This document shows positions 27,019 to 36,378 of a stretch of DNA of 49,849 nucleotides, in pieces. Source of the DNA: an uncultured Atopobiaceae bacterium (GTDB lineage: Bacteria; Actinomycetota; Coriobacteriia; Coriobacteriales; Atopobiaceae); contig CALULO010000013.1 of the NCBI GenBank assembly GCA_944321515.1, forward strand, positions 1-49,849, written 5' to 3'. How positions within the stretch are numbered: the first letter of the stretch is position 1; each line of letters starts with the position of its first letter. Both the position numbers and the translations under genes were made by a program. Under the pieces are notes generated by a model that was given only the letters and a program-made list of their open reading frames with translations, did not search any database and had not been told where the DNA came from.

Positions 27019-27185
27019 GTGCGTGCAAAGGTTCAAACCACTTCATGCGTAGCCTCGGAAAAGCTTCCCAATTAGGCGAGAAGAACGTGGTCGTGGATGA
27101 TTTAATTCAACTTTTTGCATGCGCAAACGCAGCGGGGCCACGGATGTGCGTTTGTGCATGCAAATGCTTTAACCAAAGCACGCCC
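27019..27185. repeat. Three ~35-bp dispersed repeat units in alternating orientation
   Basis: Units at 27019-27054 (+), 27089-27124 (-) and 27154-27185 (+) share the core GCATGCAAAAG...TGCAA, then A-rich, then CACGC and a terminal ACC. The same family recurs at 46746-46944. Opposite orientation of neighbours makes stem-loops possible. A 12-mer copy (27075-27086) sits between the first two. The stretch is AT-rich relative to the genome. Confidence 0.65.
27075..27086 (+). repeat. Copy of the recurrent 12-mer (A variant)
   Basis: Intergenic exact GGCGAGAAGAAC, between two dispersed repeat units. Confidence 0.8.
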
Positions 27186-27213
27186 TATCGCTTGTCCGAG
27201 CCCCACCCGAGGA

Positions 27214-27352
27214 CGGCGTTCGTGCCGGGGGGCGTTCGTGCCGGGGGGCGTTCGTGCCCGAGGCGGCGTTCATGCCGAGGCGACATTCGTGCCGAGGCGC
27301 TGTTCGGGCCGGGGGCGGCGTTTCTGCCGACGGCGGCGTTCGGGCCGACGGC
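27214..27352. repeat. 16-17-bp degenerate minisatellite
   Basis: About eight units of the form GGCGTTCGTGCCGGGG, the first two identical and later ones drifting (GTTCATGCCGAG, ATTCGTGCCGAG, GTTCGGGCCGGG). It ends 53 bases before the CPBP gene, so it may sit in or near its promoter. A TATCCT hexamer at 27377-27382 could be the -10 box. Confidence 0.75.
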
Positions 27353-27404
27353 CGGGCGAAGGCCGCCGCAATCGGGTATCCTGCGAGAAGGACGGGAGGT
27401 CGCC

Positions 27405-28382
27405 ATGGGGTTCATCGCTCGGCACAGGCTCGGATGGTCGCTCGCGCTCTTCGCGCTGGCGCTCGCCGCGCTTGCCACGGTGCCGAGCTTCCCCGCGCTG
27501 CCGTTCTACCTCGACCAGGCGCTTCAGCGCGTGCTGCTCTCGGCCCTGGTCTGCGGCCTCATGGCGTTGCTCGGCGGTGCGCGGGCGCTTGCGCCCACCA
27601 CGGCAGGCATGCGCTCGGCGCTGCGCCTCGGCGCCTATCCGGTGGCCGTGGCCGCGGCGCTGCTCGCCATGGAGCTGACGGGCCTGCTGCAGCTCGCCGC
27701 GGGCTCGACGACTGGCTCGGCGTGGCCCGCCCTCCCTGCCGGCTGGGCCGTCGACCTGGCCGGCGTGGCGGCCCTCTGTGTCTTCGTGGGCGTCTTCGAG
27801 GAGGTGCTCTTCCGAGGCGTGCTGCTGGGCGGGCTGCTCTCCCGGCTCGGGGGCACGCGCAACGGCGTCGTGGTGGCGGCGCTCGTCTCCTCCGTCGTCT
27901 TTGGCGCGGTGCACGTGGGCTCGTCCGCCGGCGCCACCGACGCGCTTACCCTTGCCCAGATGCTGCTCAAGACCGTCCAGGCGGGGAGCATCGGGCTCAT
28001 CTTCGCGGCGGTCTACGTGCGCACGCGCAGCATATGGGGCGTGGCGGCGCTGCATGCCCTGACCGACTTCCTGCTCATGGCGCCGCTTGCGCTGGCAGGC
28101 GTCGGCGAGGACGCGCTCGGCAGCTACGTCTCCCAGGGCTCCGACTCGCTCTCCGTGGTCCTCGGCGTGGCGCTCGTGGCGGCGTACCTCTTTGCGGTGG
28201 CGCTCTACGCGCCCTGCATCGTGCAGGGCTGGCGGCTGCTCGAGGACTCGCCGCTGCCCGCTCTCGGCCCCCTCGAGCCCGGGTGGGACCCCCGCGAGGA
28301 CGCCGGCGAGAAGAACGGTGCCCCCGCCGCCCCGGACGGCGCGCGAGGCCCCGGCGGGCCCGTCCCGCCGACCGGGCTCTAG
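27405..28382 (+). CDS. CPBP family intramembrane metalloprotease
   Basis: 325 residues from ATG 27405, chosen for GGGAGGT 5 bases upstream; the in-frame extension upstream runs through the minisatellite and is rejected. About eight hydrophobic segments. The CPBP/ABI motifs are present: EExxxR as FEEVLFRG (E132, E133, R137), FGAVHVG with His170, and a later HALTDF (His, Asp). Family members (Rce1/CAAX-protease related) cleave within membranes or act in bacteriocin self-immunity. Substrate unknown. The cytoplasmic tail is Pro/Gly-rich and contains DAGEKNGAP, encoded by a copy of the recurrent 12-mer (28305-28316); another near copy (27383-27394) overlaps the leader just before the ribosome-binding site. 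Confidence 0.85.
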   Translation: MGFIARHRLGWSLALFALALAALATVPSFPALPFYLDQALQRVLLSALVCGLMALLGGARALAPTTAGMRSALRLGAYPVAVAAALLAMELTGLLQLAAGSTTGSAWPALPAGWAVDLAGVAALCVFVGVFEEVLFRGVLLGGLLSRLGGTRNGVVVAALVSSVVFGAVHVGSSAGATDALTLAQMLLKTVQAGSIGLIFAAVYVRTRSIWGVAALHALTDFLLMAPLALAGVGEDALGSYVSQGSDSLSVVLGVALVAAYLFAVALYAPCIVQGWRLLEDSPLPALGPLEPGWDPREDAGEKNGAPAAPDGARGPGGPVPPTGL

Positions 28383-28671
28383 GGCCGCCCGCGCCCCCGT
28401 GCCCTCGCGCCCGACCACTTCCGCCCGCGCCCCCGCGTCCGACCGCCCGCGTCCATCGCGCCCGCCGCCTCAGCGCCCACCCATGGGCCGCCCGCGCCTG
28501 TCTCCGCCGGCGGCCGCCCGCTCCAACATTTCTGACTCATTTCCAATCCAAGTCAGGCGTATGACGTCTCAAAGACGCGCGCGTGGCGAGCGCGTAGCAA
28601 CTTCGTCTCGGTTTGGGAGGCCCATTCCGTCGGGCCCTAGACTCCCTTTGAAGACAAAAGAGGGGAGACCC

Positions 28672-31600
28672 ATGCAGACAATCGACACACGCGGCGACCA
28701 GGCCCAGCAGAGCGCCGCCGCCCACGGCGTCAAGGCCCCGCAGTCCGCTCCCGGCAGCCAGAGCGCCCCCGGCCTCTACCGGCCCGCCTACGAGCACGAC
28801 GCCTGCGGCATCGGCGCGATCGCCCACCTCAAGGGCCAGCGCAGCCACCAGACGCTCGACGACGCGCTCTCCGTGCTCGTGAACCTCGAGCACCGAGGCG
28901 GCAAGGGCCTTGAGCGCAACACCGGCGACGGCGCCGGTGTGCTCTTCCAGGTGCCGCACCGCTTCTTCCGCAAGGAGGCCCAGAAGGAGGGCCAGCTCCT
29001 GCCCGACGAGGGCGACTACGGCGTCGCCATGCTCTTCTTCCCGCACGACGACGAGGCCGGCGTCGCCGCGGCCAAGCGCGTCTTCGAGGAGGGCTGCGCC
29101 GCCGCCGGCGTGCCGCTCATGTTCTGGCGCGAGGTGCCGGTTGACCCGCACGACCTGGGGTCCACGGCGCGCGCCTGCATGCCGACCATCCTCCAGGCCT
29201 TCCTCCGCCGCCCGGACGACGTCCCCGCCGGCATGGACTTCGAGCGCCGCCTCTACGTCTGCCGTCGCACCATCGAGCGCGCCGCCGACTCCAACCCGGC
29301 GCTCGCCGGCAAGATCTTCTACGTGTGCTCCATGTCCAGCCGCACCATCGTCTACAAGGGCATGCTCGTGGCCACGCAGATGCGCCGCTTCTACTTGGAC
29401 CTCAACGACGCCGCGGTGGAGACTTCGCTCGCGCTGGTGCACTCGCGCTACTCCACCAACACCACGCCCAGCTGGGAGCGCGCCCACCCCAACCGCTACA
29501 TCATCCACAACGGCGAGATCAACACCTTGCGCGGCAACGTCTCCTGGATCCGCGCTCGCGAGCCGCGGCTCTACTCGCCGGTCCTCGGCGCGCAGCTCGA
29601 GCAGGTCATGCCCATCATCAACCGCGAGGGATCCGACTCCGCGATCCTGGACAACGTGCTCGAGTTCCTCTACATGAACGGCCGCCCCATCGACCGCGCC
29701 GTGACCCTCATGATGCCCGAGCCCTGGGACCACAACCCCGCCCTCAGCGAGAAGCGCCGCGCCTACGACGCCTACCAGTCCATGCTCATGGAGCCCTGGG
29801 ACGGCCCGGCCGCCATCGTCTTCACCGACGGCAGGCGGGTCGGCGCCGCGCTGGACAGAAACGGCCTGCGCCCCGCGCGCTACTACGTCACCCGCGACGA
29901 CCGCGTCATCCTCTCCTCCGAGGTGGGCACCCTCGACGTGGAGCCCGACAACGTGCTGCGCACGGGCTGCCTCGGCCCGGGCGAGATGCTCGAGGTCGAC
30001 CCGGACCAGGGCCGCGTCCTCTGGAACGACGAGATTCGCGACCGGTTTGCCGGCGAGAAGCCCTATCGCGACTGGCTCGGCGAGGAGACCATCGACGTGG
30101 CCGACCTCGCGGATCCCGCCCAGGACGGCGCGCACGGCGAGGCGGCACCGAAGCCTGACGCCGAGGTGCCCCTGGTGACCCGCATGGCCAAGCTCGGCTA
30201 CCACTTCGACGACGTGGACGAGGTCGTGCGCCCGATGGCCGAGAAGGGCTCGGTGCCCCTGGCCTCCATGGGCGTCGACGCGCCGCTGGCGTGCCTGTCC
30301 ACCAAGACGCGCTCGTTCTTCGACTACTTCAACCAGCTCTTCGCCCAGGTGACCAACCCGCCGATCGACGCGCTGCGCGAGAGCATCGTCACGAGCTCGG
30401 TGCTCTACCTCGGCAACCACGGCAACCTCCTGGAGGACTGCCGCGACTCCTGCCGCCTGGTGCGCCTGCCGGGCCCGATGCTCACCGAGGCGGACTTCCG
30501 CCGCATCTGCGCCATCGACCGCGTGGGCTTCCACGCGGAGCTGGTGCGCGCCGTCTTCCCGGCGGGCGGCGGCGAGCACGCCCTCGAGCACGCCCTCGAC
30601 GAGCTGGCCGCGGCGGCCGAGCGCGCGGTGGCGAACGGCGCCAACATCGTGGTGATCTCTGACCGAGCGGGGGAGGGCGAGGTCAGCATCCCGTCCCTCC
30701 TGGCGCTCGGGTGCGTCCACAACCACCTCATCCGCTGCGGCCTGCGCACGAGCGCCGACCTGGTGGTTGAGGCCGGCGACGCCTTCTCCGCGCACGACTT
30801 CGCGTGCCTGGTGGGCTACTCGGCGAGCGGCATCTACCCCTACATGGCGCACGCCTGCATCACGGACCTCTGCGCCCGCGGCGAGCTCGCGCTCTCGCCC
30901 GAGGAGGCCTGCGCCAACTACGACCGCGCCGTCACGGCCGGCATCGCCTCCATCATGTCCAAGATGGGCATCTCCACGATGCAGGGCTACCACTCCGCGC
31001 AGATCTTCGAGATCCTCGGCCTCTCCGACGAGCTCGTCGACCGCTACTTCACGTTCACGGCCACGCGCGTGGGCGGCCTCACCATCGATGACGTCCAGCG
31101 GGAGCTCGACGCCCGCTATGACGCGGCGCTCGCCCTGGCCAAGAGCCCCTCGCCGGACCAGCTGCCAACCCTCGGCCTCACCAAGTGGCGCCCGCAGGGC
31201 GGCGAGGAGCACCTCATCGACCCCAAGACCATCTACCTGCTGCAGCACGCCTGCCGCGAGGGGGACTACGACCTCTTCAAGGAGTACAGCGCCTGGGTCC
31301 ACCGGCCCGGCCGCGCCGTCACCCTGCGCGATCTCATGGACTTCTCGCCCGCCGGCGCCCCCGTGCCGCTGGACGAGGTCGAGCCCGCCTCCGAGATCGT
31401 GCGCCGCTTCAACACCGGCGCCATGAGCTACGGCTCCATCTCCCGCGAGCAGCACGAGTGCCTGGCCATCGCCATGAACCGCCTGCACGGCCGCTCCAAC
31501 ACCGGCGAGGGCGGCGAGGACCCGGCCCGCGAGGTCGCGCTGCCGGGCGGCGACTCCAAGTGCTCGGCCATCAAGCAGGTCGCCTCCGGGCGCTTCGGCG

Positions 31601-33366
31601 TCACGAGCCGCTACCTCTGCTCGGCCATCGAGATCCAGATCAAGATGGCCCAGGGCGCAAAGCCCGGCGAGGGCGGCCACCTGCCCGGCAAGAAGGTCTA
31701 CCCGTGGATCGCGGAGGTGCGTCAGTCCACGCCCGGCGTGGGGCTCATCTCGCCGCCGCCCCACCACGACATCTACTCGATCGAGGACCTCGCCGAGCTG
31801 ATCTTCGACCTCAAGAACGCCAACCCCGAGGCCCGCATCTCCGTCAAGCTCTGCGCGCTGGCGGGCGTGGGCACCATCGCCACGGGCGTCGCCAAGGGCG
31901 GGGCCGACAAGATCCTCATCTCCGGCCACAACGGCGGCACCGGCGCCGCCCCGCGCGACTCCATCTACCACGCCGGCATCCCGTTCGAGATCGGCCTGGC
32001 CGAGACCCAGCAGACGCTGCTGAGGAACGGCCTGCGCTCCCGCGTGGTGCTGGAGACCGACGGCAAGCTCATGAGCGGCCGCGACGTGGCCATCGCCGCG
32101 CTGCTGGGCGCCGAGGAGTTCGGCTTCGCCACCATGCCGCTCATCGCCTGCGGCTGCCTCATGCAGCGCGACTGCCAGCGCGACACCTGCCCGGCGGGCA
32201 TTGCCACGCAGAACTGCACGCTGCGCGGCCGCTTCTCCGGCAAGCCCGAGTACGTGGTCAACTTCATGACCTTCGTGGCCGAGGAACTGCGCGAGATCAT
32301 GGCGTCCCTCGGCTTCCGCACGGTGGACGAGATGGTGGGCCGCGCCGACTGCCTGCGCCAGGTCCCGGTTGACGGCGAGAAGAACTGGAAGGCCAACCGC
32401 ATGGACCTCTCCGACCTTCTCGCCCCCGCGACGTGCGAGTACGGCCGGGCCATCCCCGGGGCCGACGGGCGCCACTTCCTGCTCGAGATGAAGCCGGACC
32501 TGGAGCTCGAGAAGACGCTCGACGCCACACTGTTCGTGCCCTACACCGAGCAGGCCCGCGCGCACCTCACCCCCATCCGCTTCCACGCGGACATCGACAA
32601 CGTCAACCGCTGCGTGGGCACGCTCCTGGGCAGCCGCGTCACCAAGGCGCACCCCGAGGGCCTGCCCGAGGGCTCGATCACCGTGGACTGCGACGGCTCG
32701 GGCGGCCAGAGCTTCGGCGCGTTCCTGCCGGCCGGCATCACGCTGAACATCTCCGGCGACGCCAACGACTACTTCGGCAAGGGCCTCTCTGGCGGCGTGC
32801 TCTCCGTGCGCCCGCCCGAGGGGGCGACCTACAAGTTCGACGAGAACGTGATCGTGGGCAACGTCGCCTTCTACGGCGCCACGAGCGGCCGCGGCTTCGT
32901 GAACGGCCTCGCGGGCCAGCGCTTCTGCGTGCGCAACTCCGGCGCCACCGTGGTGGTCGAGGGCGTGGGCAACCACGGCTGCGAGTACATGACCGGCGGT
33001 CGCGTGCTCGTGCTCGGCGAGGTGGGCCCGAACTTCGCGGCGGGCATGTCGGGCGGCGAGGCCTTCGTCTACGACCGCTTCGGGACGCTCGCGTACCGCT
33101 GCAACACCGAGCTCGTTGACCTCGTGGCCCCGAGCGAGGAGGAGCTCGCGCAGATCCACGACCTCATCGAGGAGCACGTGCGGCGCACCCAGAGCCCGCG
33201 CGGCATCAAGATGCTTTACCAGTTCAAGACCATCCGGAGGCACTTCGTGAAGGTCGTCCCGCGTGACTACGAGCGCGTGCTCGCGCACGTCGCGCAGGCG
33301 GAGGCGGCAGGCAAGAGCCATGCCGAGGCCCTTCAGTACGCCTTCGACGCCATGAGGGAGGCATAG
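28672..33366 (+). CDS. gltB: Glutamate synthase large subunit
   Basis: 1564 residues from ATG 28672 (GAGGGGAGA upstream). Domain order fits GltB: class II glutamine amidotransferase with catalytic Cys45 in HDACGIGAI (the ~44 preceding residues would be a cleaved propeptide), central domain, FMN-binding synthase barrel (SISREQHECLA, GAKPGEGGHLPGKKV, SGHNGGTGAAPRDSI), the 3Fe-4S cysteines in CGCLMQRDCQRDTCPAGIATQ (two blocks) and a C-terminal GXGXG beta-helix (GEVGPNFAAGMSGGEAFVYD). With GltD it transfers the amide of glutamine to 2-oxoglutarate, giving two glutamates. The N-terminal propeptide is long and Ala/Gln/Ser-rich. The 289-base region upstream (28383-28671) is GC-rich with no gene visible. 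Confidence 0.97.
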   Translation: MQTIDTRGDQAQQSAAAHGVKAPQSAPGSQSAPGLYRPAYEHDACGIGAIAHLKGQRSHQTLDDALSVLVNLEHRGGKGLERNTGDGAGVLFQVPHRFFRKEAQKEGQLLPDEGDYGVAMLFFPHDDEAGVAAAKRVFEEGCAAAGVPLMFWREVPVDPHDLGSTARACMPTILQAFLRRPDDVPAGMDFERRLYVCRRTIERAADSNPALAGKIFYVCSMSSRTIVYKGMLVATQMRRFYLDLNDAAVETSLALVHSRYSTNTTPSWERAHPNRYIIHNGEINTLRGNVSWIRAREPRLYSPVLGAQLEQVMPIINREGSDSAILDNVLEFLYMNGRPIDRAVTLMMPEPWDHNPALSEKRRAYDAYQSMLMEPWDGPAAIVFTDGRRVGAALDRNGLRPARYYVTRDDRVILSSEVGTLDVEPDNVLRTGCLGPGEMLEVDPDQGRVLWNDEIRDRFAGEKPYRDWLGEETIDVADLADPAQDGAHGEAAPKPDAEVPLVTRMAKLGYHFDDVDEVVRPMAEKGSVPLASMGVDAPLACLSTKTRSFFDYFNQLFAQVTNPPIDALRESIVTSSVLYLGNHGNLLEDCRDSCRLVRLPGPMLTEADFRRICAIDRVGFHAELVRAVFPAGGGEHALEHALDELAAAAERAVANGANIVVISDRAGEGEVSIPSLLALGCVHNHLIRCGLRTSADLVVEAGDAFSAHDFACLVGYSASGIYPYMAHACITDLCARGELALSPEEACANYDRAVTAGIASIMSKMGISTMQGYHSAQIFEILGLSDELVDRYFTFTATRVGGLTIDDVQRELDARYDAALALAKSPSPDQLPTLGLTKWRPQGGEEHLIDPKTIYLLQHACREGDYDLFKEYSAWVHRPGRAVTLRDLMDFSPAGAPVPLDEVEPASEIVRRFNTGAMSYGSISREQHECLAIAMNRLHGRSNTGEGGEDPAREVALPGGDSKCSAIKQVASGRFGVTSRYLCSAIEIQIKMAQGAKPGEGGHLPGKKVYPWIAEVRQSTPGVGLISPPPHHDIYSIEDLAELIFDLKNANPEARISVKLCALAGVGTIATGVAKGGADKILISGHNGGTGAAPRDSIYHAGIPFEIGLAETQQTLLRNGLRSRVVLETDGKLMSGRDVAIAALLGAEEFGFATMPLIACGCLMQRDCQRDTCPAGIATQNCTLRGRFSGKPEYVVNFMTFVAEELREIMASLGFRTVDEMVGRADCLRQVPVDGEKNWKANRMDLSDLLAPATCEYGRAIPGADGRHFLLEMKPDLELEKTLDATLFVPYTEQARAHLTPIRFHADIDNVNRCVGTLLGSRVTKAHPEGLPEGSITVDCDGSGGQSFGAFLPAGITLNISGDANDYFGKGLSGGVLSVRPPEGATYKFDENVIVGNVAFYGATSGRGFVNGLAGQRFCVRNSGATVVVEGVGNHGCEYMTGGRVLVLGEVGPNFAAGMSGGEAFVYDRFGTLAYRCNTELVDLVAPSEEELAQIHDLIEEHVRRTQSPRGIKMLYQFKTIRRHFVKVVPRDYERVLAHVAQAEAAGKSHAEALQYAFDAMREA

Positions 33367-33370
33367 AGCC

Positions 33371-34840
33371 ATGGGCAAGCCCGGAGCGTTTCTCACGGTG
33401 GGCCGTCACGCCCACGAGCTGCGTTCGGTCAAGGACCGCACGCGCGACTACTCGGAGCTCTACGAGCAGCTTGCTCCCGAGCTCCAGCGCGAGCAGGCAA
33501 GCCGCTGCATGATGTGCGGCGTGGCCTTCTGCCAGTCGGGCTTCGGCTTCGGCAAGGCCCGCCCGAGCGGCTGCCCGCTGCACAACCTCATCCCCGAGTG
33601 GAACGACCTCCTCTACCGCGGGCTCTGGCGCGAGGCGGCCGACCGCCTGGCGCTCACCTCCCCGCTGCCGGAGTTCACGAGCCGCGTGTGCCCGGCGCTC
33701 TGCGAGGCCGCCTGCAACCTCGGCCGTGACGACGAGCCCGAGACCATCCACGACAACGAGCGCGCCATCTCGGACTGGGAGTGGGCTCACGGCGGCCCGC
33801 GCCGGTTCGCCCCGGCGGCCGAGGACGCGCCGAGCGTCGCCGTGGTGGGCTCCGGCCCCGCGGGGCTGGCCGTCGCGTGGGAGCTCGCCCGCCGCGGCGC
33901 CCGCGTGAGCGTGATCGAGCGCGCCGACCGCGCCGGCGGCCTGCTCATGTACGGCATCCCCAACATGAAGCTCGAGAAGGACGTGGTCGAGCGCCGCGTG
34001 GCGCTCATGAAGGAGCTGGGCGTCGAGTTCAGGCTGGAGACGGACGCCTCGGAGCCCTCCGTGGCCGAGGGGCTTCTCGCCGACTTTGACGCGGTGGTCG
34101 TCGCTGCCGGCGCCCGCTCGCCGCGCGGGCTCGCCGCCAAGGGCTTCGAGGACGGGCTCGTGGCGGGCGGCGTGGCCTACGCCGTCGACTACCTCACGTC
34201 GGCCACGAGGTCCGTGCTTGACGGCGGGGAGCCGGCCATCTCCGCCGCCGGGCGCGACGTGGTCGTCATCGGAGGCGGCGACACGGGCAACGACTGCATG
34301 GGCACCGCCGTGCGCCAGGGCGCGCGCAGCGTCCGGCAGATCGAGTTCATGCCGCGCGCGGCGGACCCGGACGCGCCCGACGCGGTGCGCTGGCCCGAGT
34401 GGCCGCAGGTCTGCAAGACCGACTACGGCCAGGCCGAGGCCATCGACCTCATGGGCGGCGAGTGCCGCGAGTGGGCCGTGGACACCCGAGAGGTGCTCTT
34501 TGACGAGTCTGGCTCCGTGCGCGGCATCAGCGTGGTGGACCTGGACTGGTCTGCCGGCCGGCCCGAGGCCGTGGAGGGCTCCGGGCGCGAGATGCCCGCG
34601 CAGCTCGTGCTCATCGCCTGCGGGTTCGTGGGCCCGGAGCGCGGCGTGCTCGACGCGTTCGGCGTGGCCACGAGGGAGCGCGGGCTGCCCGTCGTCGCGG
34701 CGCCGGGCTCGCACCGCGCGCAGGCCGAGGGCTGCGTCTTCGTCGCCGGCGACACCCGGACGGGTTCGTCCCTGGTGGTGAGCTCCATCGCTGACGCCAT
34801 GGCCTGTGCGGGCGAGGTTGCCGCAGAGCTGGGGCTCTAG
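33371..34840 (+). CDS. gltD: Glutamate synthase small subunit
   Basis: 489 residues, starting 4 bases after gltB ends, so translationally coupled. N-terminal 4Fe-4S cysteines (CMMCGVAFCQSG, CPLHNLIPEWN, CPALCEAACNLG), the FAD-binding VAVVGSGPAGLAVAWELARR at about 156-175, GGLLMYGIPNMKLEK, and the NADPH-binding VVVIGGGDTGNDC (about 297-309) all fit. The subunit takes electrons from NAD(P)H through FAD and Fe-S clusters to GltB. Together with glutamine synthetase III at 44.4 kb it makes the GS-GOGAT route of ammonium assimilation. Confidence 0.97.
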   Translation: MGKPGAFLTVGRHAHELRSVKDRTRDYSELYEQLAPELQREQASRCMMCGVAFCQSGFGFGKARPSGCPLHNLIPEWNDLLYRGLWREAADRLALTSPLPEFTSRVCPALCEAACNLGRDDEPETIHDNERAISDWEWAHGGPRRFAPAAEDAPSVAVVGSGPAGLAVAWELARRGARVSVIERADRAGGLLMYGIPNMKLEKDVVERRVALMKELGVEFRLETDASEPSVAEGLLADFDAVVVAAGARSPRGLAAKGFEDGLVAGGVAYAVDYLTSATRSVLDGGEPAISAAGRDVVVIGGGDTGNDCMGTAVRQGARSVRQIEFMPRAADPDAPDAVRWPEWPQVCKTDYGQAEAIDLMGGECREWAVDTREVLFDESGSVRGISVVDLDWSAGRPEAVEGSGREMPAQLVLIACGFVGPERGVLDAFGVATRERGLPVVAAPGSHRAQAEGCVFVAGDTRTGSSLVVSSIADAMACAGEVAAELGL

Positions 34841-34842
34841 CC

Positions 34843-35037
34843 ATGGACGGGGACGGCGACACCGGCATCGTCTGGATGATCGACGGCCGTGAGATCCCCT
34901 TCGAGGCGGCGGGGGAGTCCCGCCGCCCCTGGCTCGAGGAGTCCTCGGCCTGGGGCGAGCCGGACGCTCCCGCCGAGCTTCCCGAAGACGGCGAGAAGGA
35001 CGACGACGCAGAGCCGCCCGAGCTGCTCTGGGTCTAG
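34843..35037 (+). CDS. Small acidic hypothetical protein downstream of gltD
   Basis: 64 residues, ATG two bases after the gltD stop, which suggests coupled translation. Composition is strongly acidic (many Asp and Glu) with no Cys or membrane segment. It reads MDGDGDTGIVWMIDGREIPF and ends ELLWV; the Glu/Pro/Asp-rich middle includes DGEKDDD, encoded by a 12-mer copy (34990-35001). No own ribosome-binding site is clear, and I recognise no family. It could be a chance frame in GC-rich DNA, but its tight spacing favours a real gene. Confidence 0.45.
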   Translation: MDGDGDTGIVWMIDGREIPFEAAGESRRPWLEESSAWGEPDAPAELPEDGEKDDDAEPPELLWV

Positions 35038-35057
35038 GTCTCTAGGCCGACGTCTCC

Positions 35058-35990
35058 CTAGTCATCGGTGCCCGGGCGGCCCTCGTAGCTGATGCCGGCG
35101 ACAAGCCCGCTCAGCTCGTCGCGCCGCCCGCGCACAAAGGCCTCGGCGAGCCTCGGGTAGGCAAGCCGCGCCTGGTCAAAAAGGTCTGCGAAGCTGTCGT
35201 GGCGCACCTCTTCGGTGAAGGGGTGCGTCCACTCGTGCCGCTTCAGGTTGGCGGCGGCGCACTCCTCAGCGCGGCGCACGTAGTGAGCGGCCGCCTCGGC
35301 GAGCGAGCGTCCGTGTGCGGCCCTCTCGACGGCCCCCACCGCCCGCGTGCGTCGGCTCCCCGCGGGCTCGATCAGCCTGCAGAGGCGCTCGTAGTCTCGG
35401 ACGGCGGCGCCGTACTCGCCCGCCCCCAGGGCAATCCCGTAGACGGAGAGGCCCACCTGCGAGAAGAGCGCCCCTCCCACCCGCTCTATGCGCGCGGTAC
35501 GCATGAGGTTGGTGGCGGCGGGCCGCTCCAGCACGGTGGCGTGCCGCTTCTCCCACAAGATCCACGTGTCGATGTCGGACTCGATGAGCGCGTGCACCTC
35601 GCGCGCGGCCGGCGCCAGGCTCGGGTCGGCGTCCGCAAGGGCTCGCTGCTGCGCTATCACGAAGGGGTGCGCCGTGCGGTCGAGAACGTAGTGGCCGAGC
35701 AGGCCCAGCGCAAACGCGCGGCCCACGCGCTCGTCGGCGACTGGCAGGTGGCTCACCCCCTCGCGCAGGGCGAGGAGGGCGCGCGTGGTGCGGGAGGCCT
35801 GCACCTGCTCGGCGAGCCGGTGGCAGGCCCGGGCGCGGGAGGGCAGCGTCGAGAAGCGCGCGAAGAACGGGTCGGGACCCTGGTTGGCCAGGAGGAAGGC
35901 AAGCAGCTCCTCCTCGCCCCCGAGCAGGCCCGCAGGGAGGTCCTGGGCGAGGTCCTCGCCGAAGATGTGGTGGGTAATGAGCGCCGGCAT
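35058..35990 (-). CDS. Zinc-dependent phospholipase C-like protein
   Basis: 310 residues from ATG 35990 (AGAGGAGA upstream). Mostly alpha-helical. The start MPALITHHIFGEDL, then LLANQGPDPFF, GLLGHYVLDRTAHPFV and HALIESDIDTWIL show the His/Asp pattern of the zinc-dependent phospholipase C/S1-P1-related family (Zn_dep_PLPC), in which these residues bind three zinc ions. There is no signal peptide, unlike secreted bacterial phospholipases, so it is probably an intracellular member of this widespread but uncharacterised group. Convergent with the gltBD operon. Confidence 0.75.
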   Translation of the reverse strand: MPALITHHIFGEDLAQDLPAGLLGGEEELLAFLLANQGPDPFFARFSTLPSRARACHRLAEQVQASRTTRALLALREGVSHLPVADERVGRAFALGLLGHYVLDRTAHPFVIAQQRALADADPSLAPAAREVHALIESDIDTWILWEKRHATVLERPAATNLMRTARIERVGGALFSQVGLSVYGIALGAGEYGAAVRDYERLCRLIEPAGSRRTRAVGAVERAAHGRSLAEAAAHYVRRAEECAAANLKRHEWTHPFTEEVRHDSFADLFDQARLAYPRLAEAFVRGRRDELSGLVAGISYEGRPGTDD

Positions 35991-36120
35991 GGCTCTCCTC
36001 TCTCGACGACCCCTCTAGGGTAGCGCAACGCCTGTTGCGGGTCCCCCGACGCGTCGCGGGCAGCACCGGGCGTCCCTCCCGCCAGCGAAGCCCCGGCATC
36101 TGGTCTTGGCCCCAGGCGAC

Positions 36121-36220
36121 AGGTCCTTCTCGCCCCGAGAGCCCGGTCTCGGTTCCGGCACGAAGGTCCTTCTCGCCCCGAGAGCCCGGTCTCGGTTCCG
36201 GCACGAAGGTCCTTCTCGCC
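36121..36220. repeat. 43-bp tandem repeat carrying the recurrent 12-mer
   Basis: Two perfect 43-base copies (36121-36163, 36164-36206) and a partial third. Each begins AGGTCCTTCTCGCCCC, so three 12-mer copies (36123, 36166, 36209, minus orientation) lie 43 bases apart. Each unit also holds the inverted pair CCGAGA / TCTCGG. It fills part of the 388-base gap 35991-36378, which has no gene. Confidence 0.9.
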
Positions 36221-36297
36221 CCTGAACGGCGTGCCTCTGCGCCTCTTTCTACCTCGCGTTTATGCCGCTCTCCGACCACTCGGCGAAACGCTCTGTA

Positions 36298-36317
36298 AAA
36301 CGTTCGTAAGAAACGTT
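36298..36317. promoter_or_regulatory. Paired AAACGTT boxes upstream of the ABC importer
   Basis: AAACGTT at 36298-36304 and again at 36311-36317, each with a palindromic AACGTT core and 13 bases apart, in a short AT-rich stretch 60-80 bases before the binding-protein start. Candidate operator; regulator unknown. Confidence 0.35.
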
Positions 36318-36378
36318 AAAAGGATGTAAAGGAGCTCCTCTGCGCCTTGGGGGAGAAAGAAAAGGGAAGGGGACACCC

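Noticed and set aside
27045..27404. N-terminal extension of the CPBP protease
   Set aside because: It would translate dispersed repeats and the minisatellite; the ATG at 27405 has a proper ribosome-binding site and begins the first membrane helix.
28537..33396. Very long open frame (about 1600 codons) on the minus strand opposite gltB
   Set aside because: Antisense shadow of a high-GC gene: its His/Val/Gly/Arg-rich translation has no domains, while the plus strand encodes a complete GltB.
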